Assembly: GCA_903904765.1 (NCBI GenBank)
Contig: CAIVEA010000034.1
Location: 1 to 10,370 of the forward strand
DNA from: an uncultured Chloroflexota bacterium
Lineage (GTDB): Bacteria; Chloroflexota; Anaerolineae; Aggregatilineales; Phototrophicaceae
DNA: 10,370 nucleotides
Direction: 5' to 3'
Below, one piece after another: positions 1 to 6,465 of this stretch. The first letter of the stretch is position 1. The number at the start of each line of letters is the position of its first letter. Both the position numbers and the translations under genes were made by a program. The notes beneath the pieces are model-generated. The model was not told the origin of the DNA, ran no database searches, and saw only the letters and a program-made list of their open reading frames with translations.

Positions 1-2
1 CG

Positions 3-806
3 CCGACCGAAGCTGTAACGGAAGCTACAACCGAATCTGGAACACCCGCCACAACTGAAGCGACGGTAGAAGCAACACCCGGAGCGCAATCGCAAAATCA
101 AGCGACCAGCGTGCCGACAGACGTTCCGACGGAAGTCCCGACCCTAGTACCCACTGAAGTGCCGCCGACAAGTGTTCCGACCGAGGCAGCGACCCTCGCG
201 CCAACGGACGTGCCAACCGAAGCCGCGACCCTCGCGCCGACGACCGAAGCGGTTCAGATGTTTGCGGTGGTGGTCGCTGATGATCTGGTGCGGGTGCGCG
301 AAGGGGCGGGCCGCAACTTCCCGGCAATAGAGACACTCAAACCCGGCGAACGAGTGCAGGTCATCGGGCGCACGGGCGATAGCGCATGGATACAGGTGCG
401 CTTGACAGATGGCCGCGAAGGGTGGGTTTCGGCCTCACTGCTGCGGTTGGAAACGCCCGTCACGCCGACGACCAGCGCCTACCGGATTGATCCTTACGCG
501 GTGGCTGGCCTCGATAGCGATACGTTCATGCTGCCGCCGCTGCAAGAAGCCACGCCGGAGGTGATAACCGAACCGGCTGTGGAGGTGACTGCCGAAACCA
601 CGCCCGAAGTGAACGCGACGGACATCGCGCCCACATCGCCTCCTGCACCTACGCCCGTTCCGCCGCCGCACAGCGGATTGCCTGACCGGGATGTGCGCTG
701 GTATGGCATGACTCTCGGTCTAATTGCGGTCATCGCCATCATCGCGCTGGGCGCGGTCATTAATATCCTGCGCTCATTGTTTCGGAGGGCCTCTCGTGAG
801 CGGTGA
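3..806 (+). CDS. Exported SH3b-domain protein with C-terminal membrane anchor (5' partial)
   Basis: The reading frame is open from base 3 and has no stop back to the window edge, so the gene starts upstream; the GTG at 111 is only an internal codon. The visible 267 residues begin with about 85 residues of Pro/Thr/Glu/Val-rich low complexity, including two tandem 12-residue repeats (residues 58-81). A bacterial SH3 (SH3b) domain follows at about 86-149, with the typical VRVREGAG and WIQV...GREGWV patterns. After a second Pro/Thr-rich linker, one hydrophobic helix (about 234-256) ends in a basic tail (RSLFRRASRER). This implies an outside-facing SH3b domain and a short cytoplasmic C-terminus. 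SH3b domains often bind peptidoglycan or cell-surface ligands. A signal peptide is expected upstream but cannot be seen. The end overlaps the next gene by 11 bp, suggesting translational coupling. The domain call is firm; the ligand is unknown. Confidence 0.85.
   Translation, partial: PTEAVTEATTESGTPATTEATVEATPGAQSQNQATSVPTDVPTEVPTLVPTEVPPTSVPTEAATLAPTDVPTEAATLAPTTEAVQMFAVVVADDLVRVREGAGRNFPAIETLKPGERVQVIGRTGDSAWIQVRLTDGREGWVSASLLRLETPVTPTTSAYRIDPYAVAGLDSDTFMLPPLQEATPEVITEPAVEVTAETTPEVNATDIAPTSPPAPTPVPPPHSGLPDRDVRWYGMTLGLIAVIAIIALGAVINILRSLFRRASRER
174..245 (+). repeat. Two tandem 36-bp coding repeats
   Basis: Two adjacent 36-bp units (174-209 and 210-245) encode VPTEAATLAPTD and VPTEAATLAPTT. 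They differ at a few bases, mostly at third codon positions. They sit in the Pro/Thr-rich spacer in front of the SH3b domain and probably only lengthen an extracellular stalk. Confidence 0.75.
784..789 (+). promoter_or_regulatory. Ribosome binding site that sets the start of the six-helix membrane protein
   Basis: GGAGGG lies inside the last codons of the SH3b gene, 6 bases before the GTG at 796. It decides for GTG 796 over the in-frame ATG at 724, which would give an 83-bp overlap and a polar, non-membrane N-terminus. Confidence 0.7.
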
Positions 807-1440
807 ACAAATCGGCCTGTGGGCTGGGTTAATTCTCACGCTGATGGTGTTTAGCTATCTGCTGGGCGATAACTTTTTATATCGCATCGCCGTGTACTGC
901 TTCGTCGGTTTGACGGCGGGCTACACGCTGGTGGTGACAGTGGAGAGCGTCATTGTGCCTTGGATGCGCGGGACATTGCTTGCGCCCGACGCAGGCGTGG
1001 GTGGGATGACGGTGGGCTTAATCCCCTTCATCCTCGGCCTGCTGCTGCTGTTCAAAACCTCGTCCCGTGTGGGGCGGGCGGGCAACATGGCAATTGCTTT
1101 CCTGATCGGTGTGGGGACTGCGGTGGCGCTGGTCGGCGCGATCTCCGGCACGATTTTGCCGCTGGCAGCGGCGACGGGCAGCGCAGTTAAGGTGGATGTC
1201 CTCAGCGGGTTTTTGCTGTTCCTCGGTGTGGCCTGCACCCTGATCTATTTTCAACATCTGGCGCAGCGGATGCCTAACGGACAGATTCGCCGCCGACTCA
1301 TCATCCGAGCCGCCGCTGGCGTAGGCCGGATTTTCGTCATTCTCACGTTAGGGGCGCTGTACGCGGGGGCTATCCTGACCAGCTTGACCATCTTCAGCGA
1401 ACGCATTAGCTACATTCTGTCGCGGATTATGGGGGGCTGA
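796..1440 (+). CDS. Six-helix integral membrane protein of unknown function
   Basis: I chose GTG 796, giving 214 residues, because of the strong GGAGGG site 6 bases upstream and because the earlier in-frame ATG (724) adds only shadow-like residues. The protein is almost wholly hydrophobic, with helices at about 6-22, 28-48, 68-86, 95-118, 134-152 and 172-198. A short basic loop near residue 160-168 (QIRRRLIIR) probably faces the cytoplasm. I recognise no catalytic motif or named family. The start overlaps the SH3b gene by 11 bp, and the stop is one base before the MutL-like gene. It is therefore very likely co-translated with both and may be the membrane platform of the operon's products. The function is inferred only from context. 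Confidence 0.8.
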   Translation: MSGEQIGLWAGLILTLMVFSYLLGDNFLYRIAVYCFVGLTAGYTLVVTVESVIVPWMRGTLLAPDAGVGGMTVGLIPFILGLLLLFKTSSRVGRAGNMAIAFLIGVGTAVALVGAISGTILPLAAATGSAVKVDVLSGFLLFLGVACTLIYFQHLAQRMPNGQIRRRLIIRAAAGVGRIFVILTLGALYAGAILTSLTIFSERISYILSRIMGG

Positions 1441-1441
1441 T

Positions 1442-3484
1442 ATGGCGGAACAATCCGGCTCAATCCTCGCGGCGGATTTCGGGAATGTGCATACCCGCGT
1501 CGTCCTGTTCGATCTGGTGGATGGCGTTTACCGCATGGTGGCACAGGGGCAGGCGGGCAGCACTGCCGGCTATCCGGCACAGGATGTTCGCGCAGGACTG
1601 GCGCGGGCGGTGGAACAGATCAGCGAATTCACCGGACGGCGGTTGCTCTCGCAAGAAGGGCTACTCATCACGCCCGAAGGCGCTGACCGTTCGGGTGTGG
1701 ATGATTTTCTGGCGACCTCCAGCACCGGACGTTCGTTGCGAACTGTGTTGATCGGCCTCGTGCCGACGGTGAGCGTCGCCAGCGCAGTACGCGCTGCGGC
1801 GGGAACGTATGTGCAAATTGTGGCGACGATCACGCTGGACGAAGATCGCACTCAAGAAGATCATTTGAACGCGATTGTGCAGAGCAATCCCGATCTGATC
1901 TTCATCACAGGCGGCCTCGAAGGGGGCGCGCAGGAGCCGATTCTCAAGCTGGCGCGGACGGTTTCGCTGGCGATCAAGCTGATGCAACGCAAGCCTGTCA
2001 TCCTGTACGCGGGCAACAGCGCCCTTGAACCGATCATTCACAACCTGTTTGATAAGCAGTGTACACTGCTGGTCGCCCCGAACGTGCGCCCCATGTTGGA
2101 ACAAGAGCAACTCGAAGCGGCACAGAACCAACTGGCGCTGGCCTTCAACGAGCAACAGGCCAGCCGGGGTGGTTACGGCCCGGTGGGGCAGATGAGTAGC
2201 CTCGGCGTGCTGCCCACCGCGCAGAGCTACAGCCTGATCGCCGATTATCTGGGCAAAACCGTTGAGGGTGGCGTGCTGATTCTGGATGTGGGCAGCGCAG
2301 TGAGTACGCTGGCTGCATCGCTGAATGGTCGTGTGAGTACCACCATTCGCACCGATATTGGTGTGGGACACAGCGCCGAAACCCTGCTGGAACTGGCCGG
2401 CGAGGACGCGGTGCGCCGCTGGTTGCCGTATGTGGATGCCAAACATCAGATTCGCCATTACGCGCTCAATAAGATGCTGCGCCCCGGCACGGTCCCCGAA
2501 TCGTTGAAGGGGTTGTACTTGGAACATGCGCTGTTGCGCGTGGGTACGGAAACGCTGCTGGCGGCTGCCCGTCCCGCATGGTCTACGGCAGCACATGCCG
2601 AAGCGCCTGACCTGATGCCGCCTTTCGCGGTCATCATCGGCGCAGGCGCTTCGTTCACGCGCACGGGCAGCGCCGGTTACGGCACGCTGCTATTGCTGGA
2701 CTCACTACAGCCGGTGGGCGTTGTTCGCATGTATGCTGACCATTACGGGTTGGTGGCCTCATTGGGGGCGCTGGCTCGTGTCCGCCCGGAAGCTGTGGTG
2801 CAAATTTTGGATGGCAGCGCATTAGACCGTTTGGGGACGGCTTTTTGCATCGAAGGTGTGCCGCAGCCTAAAGGCACGGCGCTCAAAGTCAAGATTGTTC
2901 TGGAAACGGGCGAAGTGGTGAAGCACGATGTTCCAGTCGGGCATTTATGGGTGTATCCATTGGGTGCGAACCATGTGGCTGATGTCGAAGTTCATGCCGG
3001 ACGCGGCCTGAAAGTCGGTGGACGTTCCAAATTGAAAATAACGGCGGTGGGCGGCTCGTGCGGGCTGGTGTTCGACGGGCGCGGACGGCCATTAACGCTG
3101 ATCCGGGATGCACGACTGCGGGCGGAGTTGATGCCGCAGTGGATCGCCGAAATGACGGGCGATCCACTCAAGCCGATTGACCCGTCATGGTTGCTGGTGG
3201 CAGCAGATGAAGATGATAGCGAAGATCGCCCCGATGATACCCTCAGCCGTAAGGGGCTGTTCGGGCGCGGCAAAGACAAGAAAGCTGATAAAGGCAAGGG
3301 TAAGGGAAAAGACAAAGGCGGAAAGAAGCCGCGTCGTGGCTTGTTTGGACGTGGTGGCAAAGCTGCGGCGGCCAGCAGCGGTGACGACATGCCCGAACCC
3401 GATCTGGACACGTTCGTGGATGATGTTGATCTGCCCGAACCGCCCGATGATATTCGTGATTTAGACGACTTGCGCCGATTATAA
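1442..3484 (+). CDS. MutL-family ASKHA-fold protein with charged C-terminal extension
   Basis: The 680-residue protein begins at ATG 1442, right after a G-rich stretch at 1431-1436. Residues 1 to about 470 resemble the MutL family (glutamate mutase reactivase-like), an ASKHA/actin-type ATP-binding fold. A phosphate-1-like strand DFGNVHTRVVLFD is at 12-24, a second phosphate loop DVGSAVSTL at 282-290, and an adenosine-type IGAGASF at 399-405. Clostridial MutL is only about 460 residues. Here about 110 more residues (470-585) form a Gly-rich beta-looking domain. A Lys/Gly-rich linker follows, flanked by two GLFGRG copies (605-610 and 633-638), and then an acidic tail (648-680). No mutase subunit (GlmS or GlmE type) is in the window, and the neighbours are membrane or surface proteins. 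A reactivase role is therefore doubtful; an ATP-dependent role in envelope assembly is an inference. The family call is fairly sure, the function is not. Confidence 0.82.
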   Translation: MAEQSGSILAADFGNVHTRVVLFDLVDGVYRMVAQGQAGSTAGYPAQDVRAGLARAVEQISEFTGRRLLSQEGLLITPEGADRSGVDDFLATSSTGRSLRTVLIGLVPTVSVASAVRAAAGTYVQIVATITLDEDRTQEDHLNAIVQSNPDLIFITGGLEGGAQEPILKLARTVSLAIKLMQRKPVILYAGNSALEPIIHNLFDKQCTLLVAPNVRPMLEQEQLEAAQNQLALAFNEQQASRGGYGPVGQMSSLGVLPTAQSYSLIADYLGKTVEGGVLILDVGSAVSTLAASLNGRVSTTIRTDIGVGHSAETLLELAGEDAVRRWLPYVDAKHQIRHYALNKMLRPGTVPESLKGLYLEHALLRVGTETLLAAARPAWSTAAHAEAPDLMPPFAVIIGAGASFTRTGSAGYGTLLLLDSLQPVGVVRMYADHYGLVASLGALARVRPEAVVQILDGSALDRLGTAFCIEGVPQPKGTALKVKIVLETGEVVKHDVPVGHLWVYPLGANHVADVEVHAGRGLKVGGRSKLKITAVGGSCGLVFDGRGRPLTLIRDARLRAELMPQWIAEMTGDPLKPIDPSWLLVAADEDDSEDRPDDTLSRKGLFGRGKDKKADKGKGKGKDKGGKKPRRGLFGRGGKAAAASSGDDMPEPDLDTFVDDVDLPEPPDDIRDLDDLRRL

Positions 3485-3499
3485 AGGCGGAGATACGCC

Positions 3500-4579
3500 A
3501 TGCCTTATTATCCTGAACAACGCCATGTGCTGGATATGACCGTCATCCGCCGCCAGCGTTTCCTGCCGGAAAATGCTGTGGTGCGGGTGGATGTTCGCAA
3601 CGGCGCGGTGGTGAATCTGCGCGATATTGTCGCACGCGGCGTGCTGCCCTCGCACTATGTGGTTGTGGAAGGCGCAGCTTACTTCAAGCTGAAAGACCCT
3701 GCTGATCTGGCGGATTTGATGCTGGTCGAGGTGGGCGAAACTGTCGAGGTGAAAGCGCCGCTGGCGGGACGTGCTGGACAGCGTAGCAAGCGTTTGCTTT
3801 CGCCCGTCACGGGTGTAGTGACGCTGGTGGCAGATGGTAAGATTGTGGTGCAGGTGGAACCGGAAGAAATCACGCTGGAAGCTGGCGTGGATGCGACAGT
3901 GGTCGGCGTGGAAAACGGTCGAGGCGTGGTGCTGGAAACCTTCGGCGCGTTGGTGCAGGGCGTGTGGGGTAATGGCAAACGTTCCATCGGCTCGTTGCGC
4001 CCCGAACCGGAGGATGGCATCGAAAGCCTGTACGGGGAAGACCTCGACATCCAGTATCGCGGCGCAATCGTCGTCACCCGCCGTCCGTTACGTGCCACTG
4101 GCCTGATGGTTTTGGAGACGCAAGGGTTGGGCGGCATTATCGCCCCTAGCATGGATTGTGATTTGGTTGAGGTGACGCAAGCAGCGCCCGGAGCAGTGTT
4201 ACTGGTCGAGGGGTTTGGCGCAGTGCGGATGAGCGCTACCGTTTTTGGGATGCTTTCCGGGTTGAATGGGAAACAGGTGTTGTTGGATGCGGCACAACCG
4301 GAACGCTGGTCTGCCCGCCGACCGGAAGCCATCATCAACCCCAACAGTCGCGCCGCCAACCGCCCGCCACGCCCGCAGGCCAATGTGCCGCTGAATGTGG
4401 GGACGCAGGTGCGCCTGACGCGCCAGCCTCATGCCGGACAAACGGGGCGCGTACTCAGTTTGCCAAAAGCGCCTATTCTGTTAGAAAATGGGCTACGGAC
4501 GTTATGCGCTGAAGTTGAAACATTGACGGGCGAGAAGTTGGTCATTCCACTAGCAAATTTAGAGGTTTTCGGGCGATAA
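3500..4579 (+). CDS. Unrecognised beta-rich soluble protein, partner candidate of the MutL-like protein
   Basis: The 359-residue protein starts at ATG 3500, with GGAG 7 bases upstream (3489-3492). I do not recognise the family. It has no signal peptide or membrane helix, so it is probably cytoplasmic. Residues about 78-138 show short Val-rich strands and turns (ETVEVKAPLAG, SPVTGVVTLVADGKIVVQVE) like a barrel-sandwich or lipoyl-type fold, but no lipoyl-Lys or biotin motif is evident. Residues about 140-265 are further Gly/Val-rich strands. Residues 268-295 form a basic Arg/Pro-rich linker. The C-terminus (about 299-359) starts GTQVRLTRQPHAGQTGRVLSL, 20 residues of which resemble a KOW-type or SH3-like barrel. 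The position, 15 bp after the MutL-like gene, suggests a dedicated partner. The domain readings are tentative. Confidence 0.78.
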   Translation: MPYYPEQRHVLDMTVIRRQRFLPENAVVRVDVRNGAVVNLRDIVARGVLPSHYVVVEGAAYFKLKDPADLADLMLVEVGETVEVKAPLAGRAGQRSKRLLSPVTGVVTLVADGKIVVQVEPEEITLEAGVDATVVGVENGRGVVLETFGALVQGVWGNGKRSIGSLRPEPEDGIESLYGEDLDIQYRGAIVVTRRPLRATGLMVLETQGLGGIIAPSMDCDLVEVTQAAPGAVLLVEGFGAVRMSATVFGMLSGLNGKQVLLDAAQPERWSARRPEAIINPNSRAANRPPRPQANVPLNVGTQVRLTRQPHAGQTGRVLSLPKAPILLENGLRTLCAEVETLTGEKLVIPLANLEVFGR

Positions 4580-4607
4580 TAGGCAGGCATAATCCGCCGC
4601 CATTCCT

Positions 4608-4615
4608 GAGGGGAG
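4608..4615 (+). promoter_or_regulatory. Strong ribosome binding site for the LPQTG protein
   Basis: GAGGGGAG lies 9 bases before ATG 4625, within the 45-bp gap after the beta-rich protein gene. This is the longest spacer in the operon, but it still carries no terminator-like hairpin. Confidence 0.6.
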
Positions 4616-4624
4616 CATTTCACT

Positions 4625-5500
4625 ATGGGCTTCAATCGTAAAGATTTAGAAGGCGACGATGACAACAATGAGTTTAATTTTGAGGATACGGAAGGCGACG
4701 GCCTGAATAATTTCGCTTTCGATGATGCCGACCTGAATATGGATGAAGCGGGCGATCAGGGTTTCGGCTTTGAGGGCGAAGACATGCCGGCGATGGATGA
4801 CGACGCGCAGCAACAGCGCGGGGTCAGCCGTCCATTCCTAATTATCGCCATCCTGATGATTGTGTTGTTCATCGGCGGTCTGGTGGCGCTGGTCGTAATT
4901 GCCACGGGCAACAATAGTCCTTCGCCCATTCAGCTCACCTCCACCGCCATCACCCAGTTGAACGCCACCACCGAGGCGTTGGGTTTTGCCACTGCGACGG
5001 CGGCTGCGGAAGTGGCCTTCGCGCAGACTCAGACGGCTGCCGCGCCCACACCGACGCAACCGCCTACCGACACACCTGCACCGACGGAAACACCCACGCC
5101 CGCTATTCAGCCGACGCTGGATGCCACGCAAGAGGCGGCGAACGCGCTGGCAACCCAGAGCGCCCGCGAGCTTGAGATGACGATGCAGGCTGCCACGCTG
5201 ACCGCCTTAGCGCCCACAGTCACACCCGGCCTGAGCATTAATGATGTGCAGTTGACGGCGACGGCGCTGGCGATCCTGATCGGCCCCGGACAGGGTGGCG
5301 GCGGTGGTACACCTACACAGGAAGGTGGCTTGAACATCACCCCGTTCGGCCCGTCGCCCACGCCCGACGCGCTGCCGCAGACCGGTTTCTTCGAGGACCT
5401 GGCAGCGGGTAATGCCAATGTGGCGATGATGGCCTTGATTGGCATCGCGCTGGTGGGTGTGATTTTCGTGTCGCGCTACTTCCGTACCGTCAACAAATAG
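4625..5500 (+). CDS. Membrane-anchored surface protein with acidic cytoplasmic head and LPQTG C-terminal signal
   Basis: The 291-residue protein has four zones. Residues 1-62 are extremely acidic (Asp/Glu/Asn-rich, about one third acidic). Residues 71-95 are a strong membrane helix. Residues 96-245 are Thr/Ala/Pro-rich low complexity (ATATAAAE, PTPTQPPTDTPAPTETPTP) ending in a Gly run. Residues 250-254 are LPQTG, followed by a hydrophobic helix (about 265-283) and a basic end (RYFRTVNK). The last part matches the layout of a sortase sorting signal. The N-terminus has no Sec signal peptide, so the first helix probably leaves the acidic head in the cytoplasm. The protein would then span the membrane twice unless cleaved at LPQTG. 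It is the last gene before the terminator. No sortase is in the window, so cleavage is inferred. Its molecular role is unknown. Confidence 0.83.
   Translation: MGFNRKDLEGDDDNNEFNFEDTEGDGLNNFAFDDADLNMDEAGDQGFGFEGEDMPAMDDDAQQQRGVSRPFLIIAILMIVLFIGGLVALVVIATGNNSPSPIQLTSTAITQLNATTEALGFATATAAAEVAFAQTQTAAAPTPTQPPTDTPAPTETPTPAIQPTLDATQEAANALATQSARELEMTMQAATLTALAPTVTPGLSINDVQLTATALAILIGPGQGGGGGTPTQEGGLNITPFGPSPTPDALPQTGFFEDLAAGNANVAMMALIGIALVGVIFVSRYFRTVNK
5372..5386 (+). other. LPQTG sorting-signal motif codons
   Basis: These five codons read LPQTG. They sit 42 residues from the C-terminus and are followed by a helix and a basic tail, as in sortase substrates. Chance occurrence is possible, but the three-part arrangement argues for a real signal. 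Confidence 0.6.
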
Positions 5501-5528
5501 ACGGCGTAGCGGGATAATCAGCAAACCG

Positions 5529-5556
5529 ACGGGGCGGGTATAACCTGCCCCGTTTT
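5529..5556 (+). terminator. Intrinsic terminator closing the + strand operon
   Basis: An 11-bp GC-rich stem (5529-5539 with 5543-5553, one G-U pair) encloses a 3-base ATA loop. A T run (5553-5556) follows on the + strand. It lies 28 bases past the stop of the LPQTG gene. On the opposite strand the stem has no good T run, so it may serve the converging gene only weakly. Confidence 0.85.
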
Positions 5557-5580
5557 GATTCGGGTAGCGGACTGTTCGCT

Positions 5581-6306
5581 TTAAGAAGACGGCAGGGCGG
5601 GCTGGTTTGGGATGAGGGTGCGGAAGCTCAGGCGCAGGCAGTAAATCCAGAAGGCGATCAGGCCGAGGAACTTTGTGCCTTCTTCCAGCATCGTGAACAT
5701 AGGGATGGTGTGCAGAATGGCCGCGTTTGCGTCTGGTCGGGTCATATCCACGATCTCTGAACAGAGCAGCAACGCCACGAACAGAAGAAAAAAGGTGAAC
5801 TGCGTCTTCCAGATTTCGCGCCAGAATAAGACGATCAGCAGTGGGAATGCGCCTAGATACAGCGCATTTGTGAGCGTTTCGGACAGGTGAAAATAGACGA
5901 CCAGCAGATGTTCGTGCAGCAGCAGCATGTCATCCAGCCCTAGATAAAATCCCATCGCACCTAACGCGAGGATGTACAATGTAGTACGTTTGGGGGTGCG
6001 TCCGGTGTCTAGCAGGATCAGCCCTGCCAGTAGGCAGAACGAGCCGCCGCTGAACCAGAAGATCAATCCCACTTGCGATAACAGGCCGATGTACGGTTGC
6101 GGGTACTTGACGTAATCGGCAAAGTCGCTGACATCCGTGAATAGCAAATCAGGATGAATATCCGTGCGGCGGGCAAAAAATATGGTGAGCGCAACCATCA
6201 CCAGCACGCCTAACGCCAGCGGAATCAAACTGAGCATTGTTCCCCGCGTGAGCGATAGACGACCAACTTTGGTGCGATGCTCGATAAATTCATCAAAATT
6301 CGACAT
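5581..6306 (-). CDS. Multi-pass membrane protein with buried acidic/His motifs, function unknown
   Basis: The 241-residue protein starts at ATG 6306, with GGAG 10 bases upstream (6317-6320), a slightly long spacing. About six hydrophobic helices lie near 24-45, 76-98, 108-125, 146-162, 169-186 and 209-226. Polar residues within or next to helices stand out: LDDMLLLHEH at 124-133, SEIVD at 183-187 and LEEGTKFLG at 207-215. Acidic and His side chains placed this way in membrane enzymes often bind metal or carry out hydrolysis or proton transfer. I cannot tie the protein to a named family, and a metal-dependent activity is inference only. It lies 159 bp downstream of the copper-type fusion gene on the same strand and may or may not share its transcript. 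Its 3' end faces the + strand operon, and the terminator at 5529-5556 lies just past it. Confidence 0.8.
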   Translation of the reverse strand: MSNFDEFIEHRTKVGRLSLTRGTMLSLIPLALGVLVMVALTIFFARRTDIHPDLLFTDVSDFADYVKYPQPYIGLLSQVGLIFWFSGGSFCLLAGLILLDTGRTPKRTTLYILALGAMGFYLGLDDMLLLHEHLLVVYFHLSETLTNALYLGAFPLLIVLFWREIWKTQFTFFLLFVALLLCSEIVDMTRPDANAAILHTIPMFTMLEEGTKFLGLIAFWIYCLRLSFRTLIPNQPALPSS

Positions 6307-6362
6307 AGATATATAACTCCGATAGTTGTGAAATAACGGACAAGTGATTTGGATAATGATTG

Positions 6363-6410
6363 CCCCCTCCCGTTAGCGATGTGAACTGCGGAGTATTTTA
6401 CGGCAGGGGG
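6363..6410. repeat. Imperfect inverted repeat in the 159-bp gap
   Basis: The arms CCCCCTCCCG (6363-6372) and CGGCAGGGGG (6401-6410) pair over 10 positions with one mismatch, around a 28-base loop. No T run follows on either strand. It lies between the copper-type fusion gene and the 241-aa membrane protein, so it could be a weak terminator or a regulator site; neither is shown by the sequence. Confidence 0.4.
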
Positions 6411-6427
6411 TTATGTGGTAGTGCAAT

Positions 6428-6460
6428 ACCCGAACGAACCTTTGATTCGGGTTATATAAC
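6428..6460. repeat. Small inverted repeat and palindrome just past the copper-fusion stop
   Basis: ACCCGAA (6428-6434) pairs with TTCGGGT (6446-6452) over an 11-base loop. It overlaps the perfect 10-base palindrome GTTATATAAC (6451-6460), which is 5 bases beyond the stop of the 948-aa gene. A hairpin here could end its transcript, but no U tract follows, so this is weak. Confidence 0.35.
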
Positions 6461-6465
6461 GAAAT

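Noticed and set aside
3..245. Periodic ACCGAAGC-like repeats as a possible CRISPR or structural repeat
   Set aside because: They follow codon periodicity for Pro-Thr-Glu runs within one reading frame and have no spacers; they are coding low complexity.
724..795. ATG 724 as start of the six-helix membrane protein
   Set aside because: It gives an 83-bp overlap with the SH3b gene and a polar, unlikely N-terminus. GTG 796 has a strong ribosome site 6 bases upstream.
1661..2596. 311-codon open frame on the - strand
   Set aside because: It lies antisense to the MutL-like gene, is rich in Arg/Gln/His as expected of a shadow, has no recognisable domain, and conflicts with a clear coding frame.
3790..3870. 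Biotin or lipoyl attachment site in the 359-aa protein
   Set aside because: The strand pattern is suggestive, but there is no Met-Lys-Met or DK-type attachment motif at the hairpin tip.
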